A stretch of DNA of 64,000 nucleotides from Topomyia yanbarensis (lineage: Eukaryota > Arthropoda > Insecta > Diptera > Culicidae), in NCBI RefSeq assembly GCF_030247195.1, contig NC_080672.1, positions 31,813,906 to 31,877,905 on the forward strand, read 5' to 3'. The notes under the pieces were generated by a model. It was not told the DNA's origin. It made no database searches and saw nothing but the letters and a program-made list of their open reading frames with translations. How positions within the stretch are numbered: position 1 is the stretch's first letter; every line of letters starts with the position of its first letter. The translations under genes were made by a program, and so were the position numbers. Positions 44,695-55,546 of this stretch are shown here, piece by piece.

Positions 44695-46189
44695 AAGAAT
44701 GTACTAAAACTCTTTCAAGCAGAGTATTCAATTGAATCCAACCATTATATATAAATATAATAAAATAATTTACACAAATTTAAAATTTTATTTGGAAATT
44801 AGACTTAGAAATTTTTGAAAAAATGATTCGAAAATCGAAAAGTTTATTGTAATGCCCTATGATTGCAAAAAAAATTCCCAACGAACTAGGATTGGGAGCA
44901 GAAAAAATTAAAAGATGGCAGGGATTTAGGGTTCCCACTAAATCATCTTGAAGAAATTTTTGAAAAATAAAATTGAGCAGTTTGAAACCAAAGTTTTGTG
45001 AATTTTTTAAAAATAACATTTTGTAGGTGAACTAAAAAAATTTAAATTTGTTTTTAACGGTTTTCGTTTGTTTTGACACTAGATGCAGATATTTTATGCT
45101 ATTTTTAGACATATTTCGACAAAAAAAATTTTAATTTTCAACATTTGGATTTTTCTTTTATTATGAAATCAATATTTAAACGCCGCCCCCATAAAAGCCG
45201 ATGGAGCTAAAAACTTGCATAGATTACTTTTTCGATGTAATAAGGATTTTATGTAAGAGTATATGCGAAAATTTAAGATCACCATTTGCATTGATAGGTA
45301 CCCTGTAGAACCAACCTAGTTCTTCATACAAACATGGGTTTTAATTTGTGAAGCTCCGTTCCAATTTTTTTGAAAAATTTCCTCACTTGGGGTTTCCTGG
45401 CACCGTAAACTTTTGCCATTTTTTTCGTACTGCTCCTAATTTTTTTTTATTTTGTTTCGCAGTGTAATTTCTGAACAAAATGCTTAAACCTAAAAAAACA
45501 CAATCAGTCTTCTTTCGTAGGAACTCAAAACCACTCCAATCGGCTGTGTGGTTCTTAAGACATCGTTATTTGAAGTTTGCAGGTATGAAAAATTCACATG
45601 AATCCAATTGAATAGAAATCCTCGACATGACTTGTTACAAGGATATGCTAAAAAATTTAAGAATTTTTTTATTAAAATAATGAGAAACATAAAAAATATA
45701 TTTGAAAATGAATTCCAAAACACTGATTTTTGGTTTTTTTTCACACACCGTGCCATTGTACCATGTGCTGGTAGACCCCATGCAAAACTAATTCATGCAT
45801 AACTTCATTAAAAATTTTATAACTTCTAAGTAAGTTGGATTGATTTGCAGTTTTGGGTAAGTCGTAGGCAATACAATTGTCTCTCTTATTTTCACTTGCA
45901 GTGATAAACTGATGCGTACAGAGACACCTAGTAGTGAAAATCCATATTAGTGGTCTTTCCTTACGTAAATAGTATACTAGTAACCATGGTGGCCGTTTCG
46001 AGAGCTTACATTTCTTCAACACACTGAAAAAGTCGATTCCCCTCTTCCCGAAAACCCATTCCTTATTGGAAAATCGAAAGAACTTGCTAGTGGTGGGCCA
46101 ATAGAATTTCCAAAGCAAGAGCTATAAAAAACTATTGAACATGAATAAACTATGCGATGGAGCGGAAATGATTGTCCAGGCCTAAGCAA
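44695..46189. other. Gene-free AT-rich DNA
   Basis: About 1.5 kb without a supportable gene. The first 50 bp probably continue the foldback remnant. Overlapping frames at 45490-45802 on both strands lack motifs. Confidence 0.4.
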
Positions 46190-46425
46190 GCTTGAACGTG
46201 AGTCGATGTGTTATTCCTTGCTTCGACATAGTGCAGAAGAAGGAAAAGTACATACTCGCAGAGCTCTTGAATCAGGGAGCTATTTTTGTAAAACGGATAA
46301 CCCACAACGAAGAAGGCCAGAAGATCAGCACGCCGGCGTTGATTATCACCTTCTGTAAAACCACTTACCCCGAATATTCGAAAGTCGCTCTTCTCCGCAT
46401 TGTACTATACTGTACATCCAAATAA
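46190..46425 (+). pseudogene. LINE ORF1 (gag-like) fragment
   Basis: The frame from 46192 reads NQGAIFVKRITHNEEGQKIS then TPALIITFCKTTYPEYSKVALLRI, which matches the conserved block just before the zinc knuckles in ORF1 of insect I/Jockey-group LINEs. The pattern is a KRIT-type start, a T-P-A-L-I-I-T-F strand, then a K-x-A-L-L-R-I stretch. No knuckle follows; the sequence turns AT-rich. It is an isolated scrap, perhaps unrelated to the element starting at 47140. Confidence 0.6.
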
Positions 46426-47139
46426 TGATAATAATACAAATTAAACAAATGACGCTATACTCTATCTCCAACCTACGACGCAATATACTATCTTTAATAC
46501 ATAGTTTCACACGATCCAAATACTTCATATCGAACAGTGACACAATTGCACCGTCCAATAACTCCCGATAGCGATAATATAAATCAAACCCTAGACCGTA
46601 CATTTTGTTTCCAACGGATAGTTTCCTACTACTCAAAAACCCTATTACCAAACAACAATAAACACAAATTCTAAACATCACCCAGGAACCCAGATTTCTC
46701 ACTCCTCGCGATGATTCTTCATACCGGAACAATTAAATTCCAGTGACTAAAGCTAACCATCCTCTCACACCGAAATAACTTAAACACAAAACATTGACAA
46801 AATCACTCATGTACCGACAAACCGAAAACACGCTCACAATCCACCCCAAGGGACCTCAGAAAAAAACACATGTTCCAGTAACCCACAAACCTCATTCGTT
46901 CTGTGACTTTCAGACCGATTGGTCTATCGTTCCAGTCCGTGCAGTGAAACGTTAAAAATAATAGTGCTAATCTCTTTTTTGTGTTTCTGCGCGTTTACCA
47001 TTAGCCAGCAAAGCTGTTTTTTTTCTCTAGTAAGCAGTCTGGACATCGTTATTTACACAAGCTAAGTACCGCTATAATATTAAACTTCCTATTCTTGTCC
47101 ATAATACCAGCTTGCACTGGGCATTAGGTCTGTGTCAAA
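46426..47139. other. Gene-free DNA before the LOA/I-like LINE
   Basis: No gene supported. The overlapping minus-strand frame (46346-46732) is antisense and featureless. The last part may be the LINE 5' UTR. Confidence 0.4.
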
Positions 47140-48110
47140 ATGACTACCCCTGACAGTGGTGCATCTTAAAGGCGAAATGGAGGTCGAAACAAAATTGACT
47201 CCCCGGCTCAAGATTTACTCATGCTCGGCCGCCAGGCCTTACGTGATCTTCTTCCGGGTCAAAGACAAAAAGTGTTTGAATTTATTGAAGATATCTCGAG
47301 TTCTGACGGAACGATATTCGGCCTTGAAAGAAATATCTAAAATACGCCCTCATAAGCTTCGGGTGGGGGTAAATAGCTTAAATCAGGCAAAAGATTTTGC
47401 TGGCTCTACGAGCCATTTACGAAGGAGTATAGGGTACATGTACCATCAAATAAGGTTAAATGTGCCGGGGTAGTACTCGATCCGAATTTGAATTGTGCAG
47501 ATCTGCTGACACATGGGGTTGACTGTTTCAAAGGCCCCATGTTCCAGCCAGTGAAGATAATGGAGTGCAAACGTTTGCATGCAGCATCAGTGGCAGCTGA
47601 CGGGAAAGAAACATACGTGAACTCAGACTTAACAAGTAACATTCGCTTGCTCTGCTTTGCATAACTATCTCCTCTTTGACAAGGTTCGTTGAGGGAAATG
47701 CAGTGGGAATCATATGGATGATTGCTGTGGAAGGGATGTTGAAAAGTGTCTCTACTGTGGGGGAAACTCACATAATCTCCCGACATTTTCTACGTACAAA
47801 CAGCGCGAGAAGACTCTTCAGGGACGTTCAAACCCAAGTTGCAGTTCTAGTTTTAAAAAACACTACAAGTGCATGCTAAGTTTTGAGAAGGGATTCAAGA
47901 GTGCCACCAAACCTCAACTGTTACTACGGAAGCGATCTTTTGTAGAAATGCTAAAGAGCCATCGGACTCTACGAACATCTATACCAACTTGTCTACTGGC
48001 GAAGGCCAATGTGATGAACCCCAGGAGGGAACAGCTTCTGCTGTGCTTAGAAGCAATAGAAAAAGAGGAACATCCACGCTCCCAAGCTTCGTTGTATAGG
48101 CCAAAATTTG
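47140..48110 (+). pseudogene. LOA/I-like LINE ORF1 remnant
   Basis: An ATG at 47140 is followed after nine codons by a TAA. A shifted frame continues with GEMEVETKLTPRLKIYSC, FFRVKDKKCLNLLKISRVLT, and, through further frame changes, VAADGKETYVNSD and the knuckle CLYCGGNSHNLPTFSTYKQ (47750-47810). The last cysteine of that knuckle is replaced by Phe. The order and motifs match the minus-strand copy at 30198-30981 segment for segment, so both are one family of ORF1 nucleic-acid-binding proteins. Several frameshifts make it non-functional. Confidence 0.8.
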
Positions 48111-48329
48111 TCTCTTTTTGGGGGGCATCTGGTATAGAGGGCAAAATTAATCTGACTTTTTTTATCCGCTTAATTGTTAGTATTGAACCTCTAGGAAGGT
48201 CTCCCGAAATCTTGAACTTTTTTCCCGCCATTTTCCGAAACTCGAACTTTTTTCTATTTTTTGTAGTTCGTCGACTAACTAAAAGTCTAAGCTTTTTCCA
48301 CGCAGTAAAACATTTTTGATACAGTTCAC

Positions 48330-51300
48330 TGCGAAATGGCCACTCCTTTCAGCGAACGGCTAATTCGAACGATGTCAAGAAATTTGTAAACTGTACTACA
48401 GTGGAATTGCATTTGAATTATGCGAAACATGGCTTACTCCAAAAATAGACCTCAACTTCCACGATTTCAATATTATTCGCTTGGACCGAAAAGACTCTTG
48501 CAGAGGAGTACTTGTGGGGATCAAACAGTGCTATTCTTTCTACAAATCGACCTCCCTTAGACACCAGGCATTGAAATTGTCGTTTGCCAAACCAGAATGA
48601 AAGGCAATGACCTTTACATTGCTTCTACCTACATCCCCCCATAGAACCACAGTTAACCACCGATGTCTTTGCGATATTTCAGAGCTCCTCTCCGGCTAGT
48701 TTGAGGTGATTTTAACTCCCACGGTACGCCATTGGGTTGCCTTCATGACGATGATTGATCTACCGCACTCCATGAGCTTTGCGACAATTATAATGTGATC
48801 ATTTTGAACACGGATCTAATTACACGGATTCCGGCTCCTCCAGCGCGCCCAAGAGCCGCAGACCTGTCCCTCTGCACGACATCACTGCGTTTATATTGCA
48901 TGTGGAAGGTAATCCCTGATCCTACTGCAGCGACTATCTGCCAATCGTTATCACTATTGCTAACGGTTCAGGGTCACCGAATACAATTAATGTTGCGTAT
49001 GACCTCACACGAAATATTGGTTGGAAGTGCTCGCGTCCGCGATATCCGGAAATGTAGAATGGACACAAGAACTTCCTCCGGAGAAAGAGTACGGGTTCAT
49101 GGTTGGCTTGATTCTCGATACTGTGATTCAAGCTCAGACCAAACGCATACCAGACGCGAACTCACGCGGGCGTCCACCCAATCCATGGTGGGTCAAAGAG
49201 TGCTCAGACATGTACGCGGAGAAGGCCGCTGCGTATAAGACCTTCCGAGGCGACGGGCTTCCAGCTAGCTACCGACAGTACGCGATGGCGGAAATGCGCA
49301 TGAAAAGTTTGATGAAAGCCAAAAAACGTAGCTACTGGCGTTGGTTCGTAGACGGGCTAACGAGAGAAAAATCGATGAGCACTCTTTGAGGCACGGCCCG
49401 GTGCTTACGAAACCGAAACAGTGCTAACGAGAGCGTCGAATATTCAAACCGTTGGATATTCGATTTTGCCAAGATGGTACGGATTCCGCCCCGGCACAGA
49501 AGATTTACCGCGCCGCGTCCCCTCACGATGACGCGAACGAAACACCTTTTTCGATGGTGGAGTTTTCACTTGCCCTCTTGTCATGTAATAATAAAGCCGC
49601 AGGGTCAGACAGAATCAAATTTAACTTGTTGAAGAATCTGCCAGACTCTGCTAAGAGACGCTTATTGAATTTATTTAATAAGTTTCTTGAAGCTAACATT
49701 GTTCCTCATGACTGGAGGCAAGTGAAGGTCATCGCCTTCCAAAAACCAGGAAAACCAGCTTCCGACCACAACTCGTATCGACCGATTGCAATCCTGTCCT
49801 GTATCAGAAAATATTTCGAGAAAATGATCTTGTTTCGCCTCGATAATTTGGTAGCAGCAAATGGCTTACTCTCAGATACACAATTTGGTTATCGCAAAGG
49901 AAAAGGGACGAACGATTGTCTTGCGTTGCTCTCAACAGAAATTCAAATGGCCTATGCTAGCAAAGAGCAGATGGCATCAGTCTTCCTAGTTATAAAGGGG
50001 GCTTTTGATTCAGTTTCTATCAAAATTCTCTCTGAGAAGCTGAACCAGCATGGTCTTTCACCGACTATAAACCACTTTTTGCTAAACTTGCTGTCTGAAA
50101 AACACATGCATTTTTCGCATGGTGATTTATCGACATCACGGATTAGGTACATGGGTCTTCCCCAGGGCTCATGTCTAAGCCCCCTTCTCTATAGCTTTTA
50201 CGTGAATAACATTGACGAATGTCTTGTCAATTCCTGTACGCTAAGCCAGCTTGCAGATGACGATGTGGCCTCTATTACAGGTCCCAAAGCCGTCTATTTG
50301 CAAGGACCATCGCAAGATACCTTGCGCAATTTGTCTGCTTGGGCCCTCCAGCTGGGTATCGAGTTCTCCACGGAGAAAACTGAGCTAGTCGTATTTTCAA
50401 GGAAGCGTGAACCAGCGCAACTATAGCTTCAATTAATGGGTCAAACTATTGCTCAGGTTTCAACTTTCAAATATCTCGGGGTCTGGTTCGACTCTAAAGG
50501 AACCTGGGGATGTCACATTAGGTATCTGAAACAGAAGTGCCAGCAAACGATCAACTTTCTCCGTACAATAACCGGAACATGGTGGGGTGCCCACCCAGGA
50601 GACCTGATCAGGTTGTACCAAACAACGATATTATCGGTGATGGAGTACGGGAGTTTCTGTTTCCGCTCCGCTGCGAACATACATTTAATCAAACTAGAGC
50701 GAATCCAAAATTGTTGTTTGCGTATTGCCTTGGGTTGCATGCACTCGACACATACTATGAGTCTAGAAGTGCTGGCGGGCGTCCTTTCGCTGAAAAATCG
50801 ATTTTCGGAGCTCTCATATCGATTGCTCATCCGATGCGATATCTTGAACCCGTTAGTAATTGCAAATTTCGAAAGGCTTATCCAGCTCAATTCTCAAATC
50901 CGTTTTGTCCTTGTACTTCGATTACATGGCACAAAATACGTCTTCATATTATCCCAACCGTGTCAATCTACTTCATGCTTCTGATTCAACTGTATTCTTC
51001 GACACATCCATGATAGACGAGATTCGTGGAATCCCGGATCACATACATGCGCAAGTGATCACAAGCATCGTTCATAGTAAATTTCGAGAAGTCGACTGCA
51101 ACAAGATGTTTTACACCGACGGGTCAAGCCTCGACGGCTCCACTGGCTTCAGTATATTCAATCAAAACCTCACTGCCTCATTCAAACGCAATGATCCTGC
51201 TTCAGTTTACTTCGTGAATTTGGGTTTATTGATATTTTGCCCATCGATCATTAACTTATTATTTCGGACAGCCTCAGCTCAATAGAAGCTCTCCGTTTGG

Positions 51301-51900
51301 TGAAACCCAGAAGCCATATTCCATATTCCTGGGGAAAAAACGGAAGCTCTAACGTGCTTTATCTATAAACTTTTACAAGATTACCTCGGTTTGGGTCCCC
51401 TCTCATTGATCCATCCTGGGTAAGGCGGACGCATTGGAAGGTGACATTCACGGAAGAACAATTTGCTTCAATGATTTTTTTCTACCTCTCGTGAGAGCGC
51501 GCTAGAAAGATGGCTGACATCGTGGAGTAATGGAGAGTTCATTTCATCATCTCTAAGGTATCATAGAAGCCTTGGCTTAGAGGAATGGATGCGGGTCGGG
51601 ATTTCATTTGTGTGATGTCTCGGCTTATGTCCAATCACTACACGCTTGGCCCTCATCTCCGACGTATTGGGCTCACGAATAACGGTATCTGCGCTTGTGG
51701 CGACGGATATCACGATATCGAACATATTGTCTGGGCATGCACCAAGTAGCGCTCCCGGTTCGAGCAGCGTGAACCACTCTATATGTCCCTCATACAACTT
51801 CCTAAAAACCATCAATATACAGATTTAACTGCCCCTCATATTTTTCTTGTCATTCCCAGACGTGCCTTACTCCGCCTATACCGTACATCAAATTTATAAT
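48330..51900 (+). pseudogene. LOA/I-like LINE ORF2: endonuclease, RT, RNase H
   Basis: Order of readable blocks: endonuclease (CETWLTPKIDLNFHDFNIIR, about 48430-48490; then IASTYIPP); linker with PPNPWWVKECSDMYAEKA (49177-49230); RT with YRPIAILSC, motif A SVFLVIKGAFDSVS (about 49975-50015), motif B YMGLPQGSCLSPLLYS and motif C QLADDDVAS (about 50250); thumb TFKYLGVWFDSKGTWG; RNase H start FYTDGSSLDGSTGF (about 51110); and C-terminal CACGDGYHDIEHIVWAC (about 51690-51740). RNase H places it with I/LOA-type rather than Jockey LINEs. Damage: the motif A catalytic Asp is Val (codon 49989-49991), an in-frame TAG at 50424, a frameshift at about 50880, and further breaks in endonuclease and C-terminus. 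Confidence 0.88.
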
Positions 51901-52182
51901 TAGATGACGTTTGTCGGTTGTGTGAAAATTACCATTCAAATCATATAACGAAATGGCTTGAAAAACTAATGACCAATCTTGTTTTTGAAGAAATAACGCT
52001 AATAACACTGCCACTTTTCAAAAACAGTGTTCAAAGCGGTTGTTATATTTATCAGGAACTATTTCAAAAGCCTCCAATCATAGTTGTCGAAGGTATTGAG
52101 TGATACTCCTCTCTTGCAGTTTTTATATGATTCAAAAGGAGATAAGGTTCCGAAAAAAATTTACACTTCCCTAACACTCCTT

Positions 52183-55100
52183 CCAGAATATATTTATTTA
52201 TTTATTAACAGATTAAGGCCGAAGTGGCCTGTGCCGTATATAAAAGATTCCTCCATTCCACTCGGTCCATGGTCGCGCGTCGCCAGCCACGCAGTCTGCG
52301 AAGGGTCCGCAAATCGTCTTCCACCTGGTCGATCCATCGTGCTCGCTGCGCGCCACGTCTTCTTGTACCGGTCGGATTGCAATTGAAAACCGTTTTCACC
52401 GGGCTATTGTCCGACATTCTGGCTACGTGCCCGGCCCACCGTAGTCGTCCGATTTTCGCGGTATGGCAGATGGGCGGCTCCCCCAACAGCTGATGCAACT
52501 CATGGTTCATTCGCCGTCTCCATGTACCGTCTTCCATCTGCACTCCACCGTAGATGGTACGCAGCACTTTCCGTTCGAAGACACCAAGTGCGCGTTGGTC
52601 CTCCACGAGCATGGTCCAGGTCTCGTGCCCGTAGAGAACTACCGGTCTAATCAGCGTCTTGTAGATGGTCAACTTCGTACGACGGCGAACTCTGTTCGAC
52701 CGAAGTGTCTTGCGGAGGCCAAAGTAAGCACAATTTCCTGCCACGATGCGTCTACGAATCTCTCTGCTGGTATCATTGTCGGCAGTCACCAGTGAGCCCA
52801 AGTACACGAACTCTTCAACCACCTCGATTTCGTCGCCACCGATGCAAACTCGAAGCGGGCGGTTCTCATTTTCTTCTCGTGAACCTCTTCCTATCATGTA
52901 CTTTGTCTTCGACGTGTTGATGGCAAGTCCGACGCGCTTGGCTTCTCTTTTCAGTCTGATGTAGGCTTCCTCCATCTTCTCAAAGTTTCGTGCAATAATA
53001 TCAACGTCATCGGCGAAGCCAAGTAGCTGAACGGACTTTGTGAAAATCGTACCACTCGTGTCGATCCCTGCTCTTCTTATTACACCTTCGAGCGCGATGT
53101 TGAATAACAGACACGAGAGACCATCACCTTGCCGTAACCCTCTGCGTGATTAGAAGGGACTCGAGAGCGTCCCTGAGACACGTACTACGCACATCACCCG
53201 ATCCATCGTCGCCTTCACTAATCGCGTCAGTTTGTCCGGGAATCCGTACTCGTGCATAATCTGCCATAGCTGATCTCGATCGATAGTGTCGTATGCGGCT
53301 TTGAAGTCGATGAACAAATGATGTGTGGGCACATTGTACTCGCGGCATTTCTGCAGTACTTGACGAAGAGCGAACACCTGGTCCGTGGTAGATCGTTCGC
53401 TCATGAAACCCGCCTGGTACTGCCCCACGAACTCTCTTGCAATTGGTGATAGTCGACGGCATAGTATTTGGGAGAGTATCTTGTAGGCGGCGTTCAGCAG
53501 GGTGATTGCTCGGTAATTACAGCAATCCAGCTTGTCGCCCTTTTTGTAGATAGGACACACGATACCTTCCATCCACTCCTCCGGTAAAATCTCCTCCTCC
53601 CAAATCTTGGTAATCACCCAGTGCAGCGCTTTAGCCAGTGGCTCGCCACCGTGTTTTAGTAGCTCGCTTGGTATTTGGTCAACCCCAGCGGCTTTATTAT
53701 TTTTGAGCCGGCTAATCTCCTCCTGGATTTCTTGGAGATCCGGAGCCGGTAGTGTAATGTCTTCCGCGCGTGCTCCCAGGTGCGTTACCGTGCCATCCTC
53801 GTCCTATGCTGCATCGCCGTTCAGGTGTTCTTCGTAGTGCTGCTGCCACCTCTGGATCACCTCACACTGGTCCGTGAGAAGATTCCCGTTTGTATCTCTG
53901 CACATGTCGGCCTGTGGTACGTGGCCCCTGCGCGAGCGGTTCAACTTCTCGTAGAATTTCCGTGTGTCTTTAGCGCGGTACAGCTGCTCCATCGCTTCGC
54001 GATCTCGGTCTTCCTGCTGGCGCTTTTTGGTCCAGAAAACCGAGTTCTGCCTGTTTATATCGCGCCTCGTTCGCCCTCGTGCGGTGTTGCAGCATTCTCG
54101 CCCATGCTGCATTCTTCTCTTCGACTAACTGCTCGCATTCGCCGTCGTACCAGTCGCTTCTTCGGTCCGGGCCCACCGTACCTAGTGCAGTGGCTGCGGT
54201 GCTACCTATGGCGGATCGAATATCTCTCCAGCCGTCTTCAAGGGCAACTGCGCCTAGCTGCTCTTCCGTTGGTAGTGCCACTTCCAACTGCTGCGCGTAT
54301 TCTTGAGCCACTCTGTCATCTTGTTGCCGCTCGATGTTTAGCCGCGGCGTTCGGCTTCGACGAGAGCTATGCACTGTCGAAAGTTTTGAGCGCAAGCATA
54401 CTGCAATCAGGTGGTGGTCCGAATCTATATTCGCACTGCGATAAGTGCGGACGTTTGTGATGTCCGAGAAGAATTTACCGTCGATTAGAACGTGGTCGAT
54501 TTGATTTTTTGTTACTTGGTCCGGTGATCTCCAGGTGACTTTGTGGATATCTTTGCGAGGGAAGAAGGTGCTTCGGATTACCATTCCACGGGAGGCTGCG
54601 AAGTTCACACATCGTTGGCCGTTGTCATTTGATACGGAATGCAGGCTGTTAGGCCCGATCACCGGTCTGTACATTGCCTCCCTTCCTACCTGTGCGTTCA
54701 TGTCGCCGATGACAATTTTCACGTCTCGCAGAGGGCAACCGTCGTATGTCTGCTCCAGCTGCATGTAAAACGCTTCTTTCTCGTCGTCGGGTCTCCCTTC
54801 GTGTGGGCAGTGCACGTTGATGATGCTATAGTTGAAGAAACGGCCTTTGATCCTCAACTTGCACATCCTTGCGTTGATCGGCTGCCACCCGATCACACGT
54901 TGGCGCATCTTGCCCAGCACTATGAAGCCGGTTCCCAGCTCGTTGGTTGTACCACAGCTCTGGTATAAGGTAGCCGCTCGATGCCCGCTTTTCCACACCT
55001 TCTGTCCCGTCCAGCAAAGTTCCTGCAGCGCCACGATATCAAAGTTGCGGGGGTGTAGCTCGTCGTAGATAATCCTGTCACATCCTGCGAAGCCGAGCGA

Positions 55101-55546
55101 TCTGCAGTTCCATGTTCCGAGTTTCCAATCGTGATCCTTTATTCGTCGCCTGGGTCGTTGCCGATTGTTCTGGGTCGTATTCTCTTCTGTATTGTTCGTT
55201 ATGTGGGTTTTTTAAGGGGTGGCTTATAGGGCCTACGCCAACCACCTGTCTCGCCGGTGGGCCATCGTGCCAGGACTGCTTATGGTCCCACCTGGGCACC
55301 AGGACAGGTTTACACCTTCCGAAGAAGGGTAACCCCCCCTTCCCTGCCAGCATACGACCAAAGTTCCCACCGGGGTTGGTTACCCGATCTTCACTAAGGT
55401 TACTCGTATCCCAGTCGACGCCACGAGAAGGACAGGGCTAGGAGTTACTGGGCAGGAAGCTAAGGACCGCAAGTGGGGTCTATTTTATGCCTTCAGGTAC
55501 GAGAGGCTTACGCACTGCCCAGTCATTGTCGACCACCAGAATATAG
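52183..55546 (-). mobile_element. Near-full-length RTE-clade LINE with 10-bp target duplication
   Basis: The direct repeat CCAGAATATA occurs at 52183-52192 and 55537-55546, bracketing a 3.35-kb minus-strand LINE. The 3' end (left) finishes with a short (AATA)n tail, typical of RTE elements, directly after the ORF stop at 52205. The 5' region (about 55120-55536) is a non-coding leader with a GC-rich start. The short tail, single long ORF and apurinic-type endonuclease fit RTE. The exact duplication and few lesions suggest a fairly recent insertion, made after the LOA/I-like LINE on its left had decayed. Confidence 0.9.
52205..55215 (-). pseudogene. RTE LINE ORF: endonuclease-reverse transcriptase, three lesions
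   Basis: Read leftward. Endonuclease motifs in order: LGTWNCRSLG (about 55115), DIVALQELCW, VIGDMNAQVG, NQIDHVLIDGKF and SDHHLIAV, a complete apurinic-type catalytic set. A frameshift near 54040-54070 precedes NSVFWTKKRQQEDRDREAM. An in-frame TAG follows at 53804-53806. RT then gives YKKGDKLDCCNYRAITLLNA, motif A HLFIDFKAAYDTID, an in-frame TAA near 53149-53151, motif B GLRQGDGLSCLLFNIALE and motif C LGFADDVDII. The C-terminal domain runs to about 52210. About 970 codons in all. It would perform target-primed reverse transcription, and catalytic residues are kept despite the three lesions. Large plus-strand frames over it (e.g. 53780-54460) are antisense shadows. Confidence 0.92.

Noticed and set aside
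47914..48231. 105-codon minus-strand frame containing GDLPRGSILTIKRIKK
   Set aside because: Antisense to the LOA/I-like LINE; the matching text at 2965-3040 is DNA homology to that LINE, not a conserved protein.
53780..54460. 226-codon plus-strand frame
   Set aside because: Antisense to the RTE endonuclease/RT ORF, whose motifs are unambiguous on the minus strand.
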